DNA of 64,000 bases. Source: Crossiella sp. S99.2. Lineage in GTDB: Bacteria > Actinomycetota > Actinomycetes > Mycobacteriales > Pseudonocardiaceae. Under the pieces are notes generated by a model. That model was not told the origin of the DNA, made no database searches, and saw nothing but the letters and a program-made list of their open reading frames with translations. The translations under genes were made by a program, and so were the position numbers. Below are positions 33,468 to 41,181 of this stretch, one piece after another. Each line of letters starts with the position of its first letter. The stretch's first letter is position 1. The DNA lies in NCBI RefSeq assembly GCF_023094165.1, contig NZ_JALMDK010000005.1:186001-250000 (forward strand), read 5' to 3'.

Positions 33468-36107
33468 TCAGCAGGACAGCCGGGCGTTGACCCAGTCGGC
33501 GTGGTCGAAGTTCCGGCCATCACCGCCGTCGCTGACCCGCAGTGTCAGCGTGCGCGCCCCGGTCAGCTCCACCGACAGCGGGGTCGCGGCCTGCCCGGTC
33601 CGCAGCACCCCGGTCTCCTGCCGGAGGACACCATCGGTGAGCACGTGGAAGGCCGCGCTGCCTGGTGAGGTGGTCTCGTCATCCAGTCCGACCAAGGCGG
33701 TGAACCGGGTGCACCGGCCGCCCAGGTGCACCGAGACCTCACTCGGCGCGTGCGCCCCGAGCCCCTTGGCGTAGCTGATCCCGTTGATCCGCAACGGGTT
33801 TCCGTCGCCACCGGCGGAGTCGTTGTTGGACCGGTCCCGTTCGACCGGGCCCCAGCCGTTGCTCTCCGCGGTGAACGGCAGTTCACTCACCCACGGCTGC
33901 CCGGTCAGCGCCACCGCGGCCCGGACCGCCTGCGCCACATGCATCCGTTGCCGCCCCGGCGGCAACGCCGGATCGGTGAACTCGGCGAACACCGGCAACT
34001 CCACCGGCCCGAACTTCGCTTCCGCCCCAACGGTGACCCGCCACCGGCCACGCAACTGCCCGCCCTGCCCCAGCCGGGCGGCGGTCACCGCCGGTCCGCT
34101 CACCGTGAAGCCCGCGGGCGCGCTCGCCCGCAGCTCGACCTCCCGCAGAGTCCGCGGACTGTCCACAGTGAACTCGGCGGTGACCTCGAAACTGTTGCCC
34201 GCCACCACATCACCGGCATCGGTAGGGTTGATCGCCAGCCGGGTTAGCGGCGGCTGCGGGACCGGCTGGTGACAGGTGGTGCGACCGGCGGTGGCCGGGC
34301 AGGCGATCGCGGCGAACCCGCCGTTGCGCGGCACGTCCACCGACAGCCGGTCCCTGGACGTGCGCACCGCGGTGTCCACCAGCACATCGCCGCGGCCGCC
34401 CGGCGCGTCCCGGACCACCTCGACCAGCCAGCGGCCCGGCCCCAGCAGGTCCAGACTCGCGGTCAGCGTGGCCGGGTCGCCGGTGGCGATGCCGCCGAAG
34501 AACCAGCGGTCGCCGCTGCGCCGGGCCAGCACCGCGTCCTGACCCGGGTAGCCACTGCGGAACCGGGTCTCGTCCCACACCGTCGGCACCTGGTCCAGGA
34601 ACCGCAGTGCGCGCGGGAAGCGCTGGTACGCCTCGGGTTTATCCGCGAAGTGCTGCCAGCCTGACTCGAACACCACTGGCAGCGCGATCTCGTGCGCGAT
34701 GGTCGAGGTCCGCGGGCCCACCTCCAGGGACACCGGGGTGAAGTCCATCGAGCCGACCACGTTGCGCGCGAACGGGTGCACCGGGTTGTCGGTGGGCTGG
34801 GGCAGCTGTTCCGCGCCGTGCACGGCCTCCATGGTCATCACGTGCGGCCAGGTGCGGGCCAGGCCGTGCGGGATGGTCGAACCGTGGAAGTTGACCATCA
34901 GCCGGTGCCGGGCGGTATCGGCCAGAGCCTGGTCGTACCACTGGTAGCGGGACTGCGAGTCCGACTCCATGAAGTCGATCTTCACGCCCTTGACGCCCCA
35001 GCCGGTCACCCGTGCGAACTCGGTGTCCCGTTCCTGCTGGGTATCGAGGCGCTGCCAGTGGTACCAGAGCAGGATGTCCACGTTGCGGGCCCGCGCGTAC
35101 CGGGTTAGCTCCGGCACCCACTGCGGGCTCCAGCCCTCATCGACCAGCACGTACGGCCAGCCGTTGCGCGCGGCGAAGTCCACGTACTCCTTCTGCCGGG
35201 CGAAGTTCGACGGACTGGCGTGCTCACTCAGCCAGGACCAGGCCACCTTGCCCGGCTTGATCCAGGAGGTGTCGCTGAACCGCGCCGGGTCGGCCAGGTC
35301 GTCCACCAGCGTGGACTCGGTCACCGCGCCGAGGTCGCCGATGATCGCGGTCCGCCACGGCGTCGGCGTGCCCGCGCCCAGCCGCACCCGCGGATCGGCC
35401 AGTTCCACCGCGTAGGTGCTGGATCCGGCCGCGTGTGCCAACCGGCTGCCTGCGTACCGCCCGTCCACCCCGGCCTCGGTCAGCAGCACGTAGTCCGCGC
35501 CCACCTGGAACAGCGAGGGGTTGCCGAAGATCCCGGCGGGCGCGCCGCCCGCGGTGGTCCGTTGCCGCCGGTTCTCGTGCTGCGGGTTGTACGGCATCAG
35601 CCAGGCGGGCGAGTCCGTGGGCAGGGTGAACGCGGAGGTTTCGCCGAGCACGATCTCCTCGCCCGGCACCACATACCGGTAGGCGACGCCGTCCTCGGCC
35701 ACCCGCAACACCAGGTCCATCGCGGCATCGCCGTTGCCCCGCAAGGAGAACCGGGTCTCGGTCATCCTGGCCACCCGGTCCAGGCGTTTGCCGGTGGTCA
35801 TCCGGTACCGCTCGGTCACCGCCCGCTGCGTCTGGCTGACCAGCCGCAACCCGCGGGTCAGGTCGACCCGTTCGGTGCGCAGGCCCAGCGGCGAGGGCAG
35901 GATCAGCTCCCGCCCGTTCCGCTGCACCGACAACAGCACCGAGCCGTCCGCGGCGCCGAAGTCCACCTTCGCGGTGATCCCCGCGTCCGGCCCGCGTACC
36001 GCGACACTCCGGCTCTCCTCCGCCGCCAGCGCGGGCACCCCGCCCGCCGCCACCGCGGCGAGCACCGCGACCAACCCACCGGACCATCGTCGACCTAATC
36101 GCAGCAA
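33468..36107 (-). CDS. Secreted GH97 glycoside hydrolase with NPCBM domain
   Basis: 879 residues from TTG 36107, which has GGGAG upstream and gives an ideal signal peptide (WSGGLVAVLAAVAAGGVPALA). Any upstream ATG would read through the repeat array. The GH97 region includes FTLPTDSPAWLMPYNPQHE, VAWSWLSEHASPSNF, VLVDEGWSP, KGVKIDFMESDSQSRYQWY, MVNFHGSTIPHGLARTWPH and TMEAVHGAEQ, covering the alpha-glucosidase/alpha-galactosidase active-site segments. A beta-sandwich linker follows (about 640-740). The C-terminus (about 745-879) is an NPCBM carbohydrate-binding module (NPLRINGISYAKGLGAHAPS). It probably releases sugars outside the cell. Confidence 0.88.
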   Translation of the reverse strand: MLRLGRRWSGGLVAVLAAVAAGGVPALAAEESRSVAVRGPDAGITAKVDFGAADGSVLLSVQRNGRELILPSPLGLRTERVDLTRGLRLVSQTQRAVTERYRMTTGKRLDRVARMTETRFSLRGNGDAAMDLVLRVAEDGVAYRYVVPGEEIVLGETSAFTLPTDSPAWLMPYNPQHENRRQRTTAGGAPAGIFGNPSLFQVGADYVLLTEAGVDGRYAGSRLAHAAGSSTYAVELADPRVRLGAGTPTPWRTAIIGDLGAVTESTLVDDLADPARFSDTSWIKPGKVAWSWLSEHASPSNFARQKEYVDFAARNGWPYVLVDEGWSPQWVPELTRYARARNVDILLWYHWQRLDTQQERDTEFARVTGWGVKGVKIDFMESDSQSRYQWYDQALADTARHRLMVNFHGSTIPHGLARTWPHVMTMEAVHGAEQLPQPTDNPVHPFARNVVGSMDFTPVSLEVGPRTSTIAHEIALPVVFESGWQHFADKPEAYQRFPRALRFLDQVPTVWDETRFRSGYPGQDAVLARRSGDRWFFGGIATGDPATLTASLDLLGPGRWLVEVVRDAPGGRGDVLVDTAVRTSRDRLSVDVPRNGGFAAIACPATAGRTTCHQPVPQPPLTRLAINPTDAGDVVAGNSFEVTAEFTVDSPRTLREVELRASAPAGFTVSGPAVTAARLGQGGQLRGRWRVTVGAEAKFGPVELPVFAEFTDPALPPGRQRMHVAQAVRAAVALTGQPWVSELPFTAESNGWGPVERDRSNNDSAGGDGNPLRINGISYAKGLGAHAPSEVSVHLGGRCTRFTALVGLDDETTSPGSAAFHVLTDGVLRQETGVLRTGQAATPLSVELTGARTLTLRVSDGGDGRNFDHADWVNARLSC

Positions 36108-36162
36108 CGGTTCTCCCAGGTAGAAGGCTCCCAGCCACTCTGCCAGCTCCCCAGATCGCCGT

Positions 36163-36389
36163 GTTGGCCGTTCTTGGACACCACCCCTCCCGGAGCGTTG
36201 GCCGTTCTCGTACGCCACGTTGGCGAATCGGCGGCGTGATCCGCACCCCCGTACCACTTGGGCCAACTGGTACGCCCGCTTGGGCAAAACCGGCGTACCA
36301 GTTGGCCCAACTCGCCGGAAGATCGGCACGCCAAGGCGAATTCGCCGACAGAGTCCTGGTAGGTCACGTTGGCCGTTCCGGGACGCGGG
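36163..36389. repeat. Second GTTGGCC/GTACGCC array
   Basis: GTTGGCC begins at 36163, 36197, 36301 and 36368, with GTTGGCG at 36219 (22 bp after 36197). Inverted copies begin at 36261 (GGCCAAC) and at 36283 (degenerate GGCAAAA), also 22 bp apart. The unit at 36197 is GTTGGCC-GTTCTC-GTACGCC, identical in these parts to the unit at 1001. A perfect 19-bp inverted repeat (36258-36276 and 36292-36310) lies in the middle. The array fills the 310-base gap between the GH97 gene and the membrane-protein pair; no gene fits there. Confidence 0.82.
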
Positions 36390-36405
36390 AATCGGCCAGG
36401 TTTGG

Positions 36406-36420
36406 TAAACCCATGCCGTG
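36406..36420 (+). promoter_or_regulatory. Putative leaderless promoter of the first paralogue
   Basis: TAAACC (36406-36411) sits 6 bases before the GTG start at 36418, with no ribosome binding site. The stretch TTTGGTAAACCCATGCCGTG is identical to the one before the second paralogue (37322-37341). The nearest array unit starts at 36368. Confidence 0.45.
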
Positions 36421-37233
36421 ATCCCCGCGACGCCGCCCGGTCCGTCCCTGCCGACCAGCGCGGCCGAGTTGCGCCTGCGCTGGCTGCGTGCCCAGCCGCT
36501 GCTCCTGGTCGCCTACGTGCTCATCCCAGGCTTCGCGGCCGCCCTGGTACTCACGCTGATGATCTTCGGGCTGACCGTGGCGATGCACGGACTGTTCGGC
36601 CTGTTGTTCCTCTGCGGCCTTCCACTGGCCGTTTTCGGCTGGACGCTGACCCGCGGACCGGAGTGGTGGCTGACCCCGCTGGCCTGGCCCCGCCGGGCGT
36701 TCTGGCTCACCGTGCTGGTCTGCTTCGCGCTGGTCCCGGCCACCGGCTACTGGAACCCCACCCAGTGGTGGGTGTGGCCGCTGGTGGCGAGCCTGTGCCT
36801 GATCCTGCCCGTCTCGTCCTCGGCCTTGGCCCGCCTGGCCCGCCGCACCTTCGGCCTCCCACTGACTCCCGACCTCGGCGAAACCGGGTTTGTGCTGCAC
36901 TTCGACCTCAACGGCATGTCCGGCCAGGTCTGGCTGGAGCTGACCGAACTGCGCTGGCACCTGGCGGGCACCGGCCACCAGATCACGCTGCCGTTCCAGC
37001 AGATCAAGCAGGTCGAGGTGGCCGACCCCAACCAGGAGACCAGGTCCGTGCGCGGCGCGCTGAGCAGGCTGGACGGCAGCGACGGCGCGGACCTGCCACC
37101 CGGCCCGCTGCTGGCGGTGACCAACCGCCAGGGCCTGGTCCTCTTCCCGGTCCAGCACCCGGAGGCCGTAGCCGAGATCCTGCGCAGACGCATGGCCGCC
37201 CGCGTCCAGCTCACCCACCACCTGGCCACCTGA
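36418..37233 (+). CDS. Hypothetical membrane protein, paralogue 1
   Basis: 271 residues from GTG. Four hydrophobic helices occupy about 25-150: LLVAYVLIPGFAAALVLTLM, GLLFLCGLPLAVFGW, AFWLTVLVCFALVPATGYW and QWWVWPLVASLCLILPV. Then comes a soluble C-terminal domain (about 160-271) with LELTELRW, PFQQIKQVEVAD and LFPVQHPEAVAEILRRRMAAR, which reads like a small PH-like fold. I know no family. The next gene is clearly a duplicate, including the upstream promoter, so the duplication covers the whole transcription unit. Confidence 0.82.
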   Translation: MIPATPPGPSLPTSAAELRLRWLRAQPLLLVAYVLIPGFAAALVLTLMIFGLTVAMHGLFGLLFLCGLPLAVFGWTLTRGPEWWLTPLAWPRRAFWLTVLVCFALVPATGYWNPTQWWVWPLVASLCLILPVSSSALARLARRTFGLPLTPDLGETGFVLHFDLNGMSGQVWLELTELRWHLAGTGHQITLPFQQIKQVEVADPNQETRSVRGALSRLDGSDGADLPPGPLLAVTNRQGLVLFPVQHPEAVAEILRRRMAARVQLTHHLAT

Positions 37234-37267
37234 ACGTCCACAGTGGAACCCACCAAGCACCCCGCGT

Positions 37268-37311
37268 GTTGGCCGTTGTGGTACGCCAAGTTGGCCGTTC
37301 CGGACGCGCCG
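37268..37311. repeat. Third GTTGGCC/GTACGCC array (two units)
   Basis: GTTGGCC begins at 37268 and 37290, exactly 22 bp apart. The first unit is GTTGGCC-GTTGTG-GTACGCC-AA. The second unit matches the one at 36368 upstream of paralogue 1. It lies in the 105-base gap between the two paralogues. Confidence 0.82.
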
Positions 37312-37326
37312 ATCGGCCGGGTTTGG

Positions 37327-37341
37327 TAAACCCATGCCGTG
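37327..37341 (+). promoter_or_regulatory. Putative leaderless promoter of the second paralogue
   Basis: TAAACC (37327-37332) lies 6 bases before GTG 37339, in a segment duplicated from 36402-36420. The unit start is 37 bases upstream of this hexamer, against 38 for paralogue 1. Confidence 0.45.
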
Positions 37342-38160
37342 ATCTCCACCAAGCCGCCCGGCCCGTCCATCGAGGCCAGCGAGGCCGAGCTGCGCCTGCG
37401 CTGGCTGCGTGCCCACCCCCTGCTCGTGCTCGGTTACGTGATCATCCCAGGCTTTGCCGCCGCCCTGGTGGTGACGCTGGTGATCTTCGGATTCAGCATC
37501 CGGGTCGACTCCGCGGTCGGTCTGGTGATCATCACCGGCGGTCCGCTGTGCGGTTACGTGTGGGGACTGACCCGCAAACCGGAGTGGTGGCTCACCCCGA
37601 CCGCCTGGGCCCGCCGGGCGTTCTGGCTCACCGCGCTGGTCTGCTTCGCGATGCTGCCCGCGACCGGCTACTGGTCGCCGATCCAGTGGTGGGTGTGGCC
37701 GCTGGTGCTGACCCTGTGCGTGCTGCTGCCCACCCTGTCCGGGGTGCTCGCCGGTCGCGCCCGGCGCAGCTTCCTGCGGCCGTTCTCCCCGGATCTCGGC
37801 GAGTGCGGATTCGTGCTTTTCGGCGAACTCAACGGGATCGCCGGCGAGCTGCGCCTGGAACTGACCGAACTGCGCTGGAAGCAGGGCGGCTCCGGCGAGG
37901 AGGTGTCCTTGCTGCTCAAGCAGATCGAGCAGGTCACCGTGGGCGCGGTCACCCGGGACAGCACGCCGTCCCCGCGGGCGCTGGGCAAGCCGGACGGCAG
38001 CGGGGGAGCGGCACTGCCGCCGGGACGGGTCATGGCGGTGCAGGGGCGCAAGGGCACGATCCTGTTCCCGCTCAAGGATCCCGAGGCATTCGCCGCGATC
38101 CTGGAACGGCGGATGGCGGCCCGGCCGCAGCTGATCAAGAACGCCCGGGTCACGATGTGA
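37339..38160 (+). CDS. Hypothetical membrane protein, paralogue 2
   Basis: 273 residues from GTG, a tandem duplicate of the gene at 36418. Shared blocks are ELRLRWLRA, IPGFAAALV, PEWWLTP, RRAFWLT, ATGYW, QWWVWPLV, LELTELRW and PEAFAAILERRMAARPQ. The same four membrane helices and C-terminal soluble domain are present. The first cytoplasmic loop and the last 40 residues differ most, so the two copies may have diverged in partner or signal. The stop region overlaps the convergent YciI-like gene by 11 bases. Confidence 0.82.
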   Translation: MISTKPPGPSIEASEAELRLRWLRAHPLLVLGYVIIPGFAAALVVTLVIFGFSIRVDSAVGLVIITGGPLCGYVWGLTRKPEWWLTPTAWARRAFWLTALVCFAMLPATGYWSPIQWWVWPLVLTLCVLLPTLSGVLAGRARRSFLRPFSPDLGECGFVLFGELNGIAGELRLELTELRWKQGGSGEEVSLLLKQIEQVTVGAVTRDSTPSPRALGKPDGSGGAALPPGRVMAVQGRKGTILFPLKDPEAFAAILERRMAARPQLIKNARVTM

Positions 38161-38416
38161 GTGTCCACAAAGGACGGTATTCGCGGCGGATCCGGATGGT
38201 GACCCCGGGCGTGCGGTAGTAGGGATCGGCCGCCAGGATCTCGGACAACGCCGCCGCGTCGCAGTCGAAGAGCAGCAGGGCGCCGGAGTCATCCGCCCAC
38301 GGTCCGGCCAGCACCAGCACACCCGCCGCCCGCAACTCGGTCAGGCGGGCGCGGTGCGCGGGCCGGGCGGCCAGGCGGCGCGGGTCATCGGTGAAGACGA
38401 GTTCGACCACGATCAT
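38150..38416 (-). CDS. YciI-family protein
   Basis: 88 residues of the YCII-related fold: MIVVELVFTDDPRRLAARPA, HRARLTELRAAGVLVLAGPW and DDSGALLLFDCDAAALSEIL, then DPYYRTPGVTIRIRREYRPL. The conserved His and Asp of the family are visible. The function is poorly defined; some members are dehydrochlorinase- or hydrolase-like. An upstream in-frame ATG (38458) would include the palindrome and is rejected. Divergent from the Crp-type regulator. Confidence 0.85.
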   Translation of the reverse strand: MIVVELVFTDDPRRLAARPAHRARLTELRAAGVLVLAGPWADDSGALLLFDCDAAALSEILAADPYYRTPGVTIRIRREYRPLWTLTS

Positions 38417-38451
38417 GGCCGTAGCCTGCGGGACGGGCGGCGTCCGGCGCT

Positions 38452-38465
38452 GTATCACGTGATAC
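38452..38465. promoter_or_regulatory. Perfect 14-bp palindrome, probable Crp/Fnr-type operator
   Basis: GTATCACGTGATAC is a perfect palindrome ending 7 bases before the ATG of the Crp-family gene and 36 bases before the YciI-like start on the other strand. A dyad of this size is typical for Crp/Fnr proteins, and autoregulation is the simplest reading. Confidence 0.65.
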
Positions 38466-38472
38466 TGCCGCC

Positions 38473-39126
38473 ATGACCGACCCGCTCGCCCAGGTGCCGC
38501 TGTTCGCCGGGACCGACCCGGCCCGGCTGACCGAGCTGGCCGCCCGCGGCCGGTCCCGCACCGTCGAGGCAGGTGAAACCCTGGCCCGGCACGGTGAACC
38601 GGCCACCGCGCTGATCGTGCTGCGCACCGGCACGCTCACCGCCACCCGGGACACCGCCGACGGCCGCCGCCTGCGCCTGGGCGAGTTCCGCGCGCCCTGC
38701 GCCGTGGACAAGACCGCGGTCCTGGACGGCGGCGGCCACACCGCGACCTGGACCGCCGCCACCCGGGTCCAGGTGCTGCTGATCCCCGCCGCGGACCTGC
38801 TGACCCTGCTCGACGACGTGCCCGCGGCCCGCAGGCACGTGCTCGCCCACCTGGCCGCCCAGGTCCGGCAGCGCCAGGACGACCTGGTCCGCACGCACAG
38901 CGCCGACGCCGTGGCCCGCATCGCCGCCTGGCTGCTCAGCACCGCCGACGGCGCCGCCAGGGTGCTGCTGCCCGGCGCGCAACAGGGCCTCGGCGAACAC
39001 CTCGGCCTGTCCAGGGTCACCGTCAACCGGGCCCTGCGCGCGCTGGCCGCCGACGGGCTGATCGAGGTCGAACCCGGCGCCGTGCGCTTGCTCGCACCCG
39101 AGTTACTGGCCGCCCGCGCTGGTTAG
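38473..39126 (+). CDS. Crp/Fnr-family transcriptional regulator
   Basis: 217 residues. The N-terminal cyclic-nucleotide-binding fold (about 8-120) reads FAGTDPARLTELAARGRSRT, GETLARHGEPATALIVLRTG and LRLGEFRAPCAVDKTAVLDG. The effector-binding Arg/Ser of true cAMP receptors is not obvious. The HTH (about 150-205) is LPGAQQGLGEHLGLSRVTVN, RALRALAADGLIEVEPGAVR. It lies 9 bases before bioA on the same strand, so it may control biotin synthesis together with itself. Confidence 0.88.
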   Translation: MTDPLAQVPLFAGTDPARLTELAARGRSRTVEAGETLARHGEPATALIVLRTGTLTATRDTADGRRLRLGEFRAPCAVDKTAVLDGGGHTATWTAATRVQVLLIPAADLLTLLDDVPAARRHVLAHLAAQVRQRQDDLVRTHSADAVARIAAWLLSTADGAARVLLPGAQQGLGEHLGLSRVTVNRALRALAADGLIEVEPGAVRLLAPELLAARAG

Positions 39127-39135
39127 GGTGCCCGG

Positions 39136-40413
39136 GTGAGCCAGGAACTCCTCGACCTCGACCGCAGGCACGTGTGGCATCCCTACGGGCCGATGCCCGG
39201 CACCCAGGAACCACTGCTGGTCGAGTCCGCGCGCGGGGTGCTGCTGACCCTGGCCGACGGGCGGGAACTGATCGATGGCATGTCCTCCTGGTGGGCGGTC
39301 ATCCACGGCCACCGCCACCCGGTGCTGGACGCCGCCCTGCACGCCCAGGCCGACAAGCTCAGCCACGTCATGTTCGGCGGCCTCACCCACGAACCCGCGA
39401 TCCGGCTGGCGCAGAAGCTGGTCGAGATCACTCCGGCCCCGCTGCAGCACGTGTTCCTGTGCGACTCCGGCTCGGTCTCGGTCGAGGTCGCGATCAAGAT
39501 GTGCCTGCAGTACTGGCGTTCCCTGGGCCGCCCGGACAAGCGCCGCATGCTGACCTGGCGCGGCGGCTACCACGGCGACACCTTCCAGCCGATGAGCGTC
39601 TGCGACCCCGACGGCGGCATGCACATGCTCTGGCGCGGCATCCTGCCCGAGCAGGTCTTCGTGGACGCCCCGCCGCGCGGCTTCGACGCCGACCTCGACC
39701 CGGTCTACGTGCAGCACCTGGCCGATGCCATCGAGGACAACGCGGACACCCTGGCCGCGGTCATCGTCGAACCCGTCGTGCAGGGCGCGGGCGGGATGGC
39801 CTTCCACAACCCGCGCTACCTGCACGTGCTGCGCGAACTCTGCCTGGCCAACGACGTGCTGCTGATCTTCGACGAGATCGCCACCGGCTTCGGCCGCACC
39901 GGCGCGCTCTTCGCCGCCGACCACCCCGGCATCAGCCCGGACGTGCTCTGCCTCGGCAAGGCGCTCACCGGCGGCTACCTCAGCCTGGCCGCCACGCTGT
40001 GCACCGAGCGGATCGCCGAGGGCATCTCCCGGGGCGAGCTGCCGGTGCTCGCGCACGGCCCCACCTTCATGGGCAACCCACTGGCCACCGCGGTCGCCGG
40101 CGCCTCCCTCGACCTGCTGCTCAGCCAGGACTGGGCGAGCGAGGTCCGGCGGATCGAAACCGGTCTCGGCAAGGGCCTGGCCGCGGCCAGGGCACTACCC
40201 GGGGTACGCGATGTGCGGGTGCTCGGCGCCATCGGAGTGATCCAGCTCGACCATCAGGTGGACATGCGGGCCGCCACCGCCGCCGCGGTCGCCGAGGGCG
40301 TGTGGCTGCGCCCGTTCCGCGACCTGGTCTACGCGATGCCGCCGTATGTCAGCACCGACGACGACGTCCAGCGGATCACCACCGCCATGTGCGCCGCGGC
40401 GGCCGCCGGGTAG
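39136..40413 (+). CDS. bioA: Adenosylmethionine--8-amino-7-oxononanoate aminotransferase BioA
   Basis: 425 residues. Class III PLP aminotransferase that makes 7,8-diaminopelargonate from KAPA with SAM as amino donor. PLP Lys275 lies in LGKALTGGYL. BioA features are HVWHPYGPM, DGMSSWWAVIHGHRHP, HVMFGGLTHEPA, FCDSGSVSVEVAIKM-like, WRGGYHGDTFQPMSVCDP and PTFMGNPLA. The GTG start is 9 bases after the regulator gene. Next biotin gene is bioD, 48 bases later. Confidence 0.96.
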   Translation: MSQELLDLDRRHVWHPYGPMPGTQEPLLVESARGVLLTLADGRELIDGMSSWWAVIHGHRHPVLDAALHAQADKLSHVMFGGLTHEPAIRLAQKLVEITPAPLQHVFLCDSGSVSVEVAIKMCLQYWRSLGRPDKRRMLTWRGGYHGDTFQPMSVCDPDGGMHMLWRGILPEQVFVDAPPRGFDADLDPVYVQHLADAIEDNADTLAAVIVEPVVQGAGGMAFHNPRYLHVLRELCLANDVLLIFDEIATGFGRTGALFAADHPGISPDVLCLGKALTGGYLSLAATLCTERIAEGISRGELPVLAHGPTFMGNPLATAVAGASLDLLLSQDWASEVRRIETGLGKGLAAARALPGVRDVRVLGAIGVIQLDHQVDMRAATAAAVAEGVWLRPFRDLVYAMPPYVSTDDDVQRITTAMCAAAAAG

Positions 40414-40461
40414 CCCTCCCCCGATCGGGCCCGTCCGAGCGCTTGAGTAGCGTGCACAGAC

Positions 40462-41181
40462 GTGACCGTGCTGGTGATCACTGGAACCGGTACCGAGGTC
40501 GGCAAGACGGTCGTCACCGCGGCCGTCGCGGCGCTGGCCAGGGCCGAGGGCAAACGGGTCGCCGTGCTCAAGCCCGCGCAGACCGGGGTCGGGCCGAACG
40601 AACCCGGTGACATCGACGAGGTGGTCCGCCTCACCGGTGCCATCACCGCGCGCGAACTCGCCCGCTACCCGCAACCGTTGGCCCCGGCCACCGCCGCCCG
40701 CGCGGCCGGGATGCCCCCGGTCCGGCCCGCCCAGATCGCGGCCGCCGCGACCGGACTGGACGCCGACCACGACCTGGTGCTGCTGGAAGGCGCCGGTGGG
40801 CTGCTGGTCCGCTTCGACACCGCGGGCAGCACCCTGGCCGATGCCGCCTGGGCGCTCGGCGCGCCGGTGCTGCTGGTCGCCTCGGCCGGACTCGGCGTGC
40901 TCAACACCGCCACGCTCACCGTGGAGGCGCTGCGCCGTCGTGGCCTGATCTGCCAGGGCCTGGTCGTGGGCAGCTGGCCGCACCAGCCCGACCTGGCCTG
41001 CCGGCACAACCTGGCCGACCTGCCCGAGGTCACCGGGGTGCCGCTGCTGGGCGTGCTGCCCGAGGGCGCGGGCAAGTACCACGAGGAGGACTTCCTGCTG
41101 CTGGCCCGGCGCTGCCTCGCGCCCGAGCTGGGCGGGGAGTTCGACGCGGCCGAGTTCACGGTCCGGCACGGGCTCACCTGA
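40462..41181 (+). CDS. bioD: Dethiobiotin synthetase BioD
   Basis: 239 residues. ATP-dependent carboxylation and ring closure of diaminopelargonate. P-loop GTGTEVGKT (8-16), AVLKPAQTG, PLAPATAAR, LLEGAGGLLVRF and ASAGLGVLNTATLTVEALR are all family marks. The start is GTG 40462. TAGCGT lies about 10 bases upstream of the start and may be part of an internal promoter. The gene overlaps the following membrane-protein gene (TGATG). Confidence 0.95.
   Translation: MTVLVITGTGTEVGKTVVTAAVAALARAEGKRVAVLKPAQTGVGPNEPGDIDEVVRLTGAITARELARYPQPLAPATAARAAGMPPVRPAQIAAAATGLDADHDLVLLEGAGGLLVRFDTAGSTLADAAWALGAPVLLVASAGLGVLNTATLTVEALRRRGLICQGLVVGSWPHQPDLACRHNLADLPEVTGVPLLGVLPEGAGKYHEEDFLLLARRCLAPELGGEFDAAEFTVRHGLT

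Noticed and set aside
36107..36329. Longer N-terminus for the GH97 protein
   Set aside because: It would translate the repeat array and bury the signal peptide; TTG 36107 has a ribosome site and a clean signal sequence.
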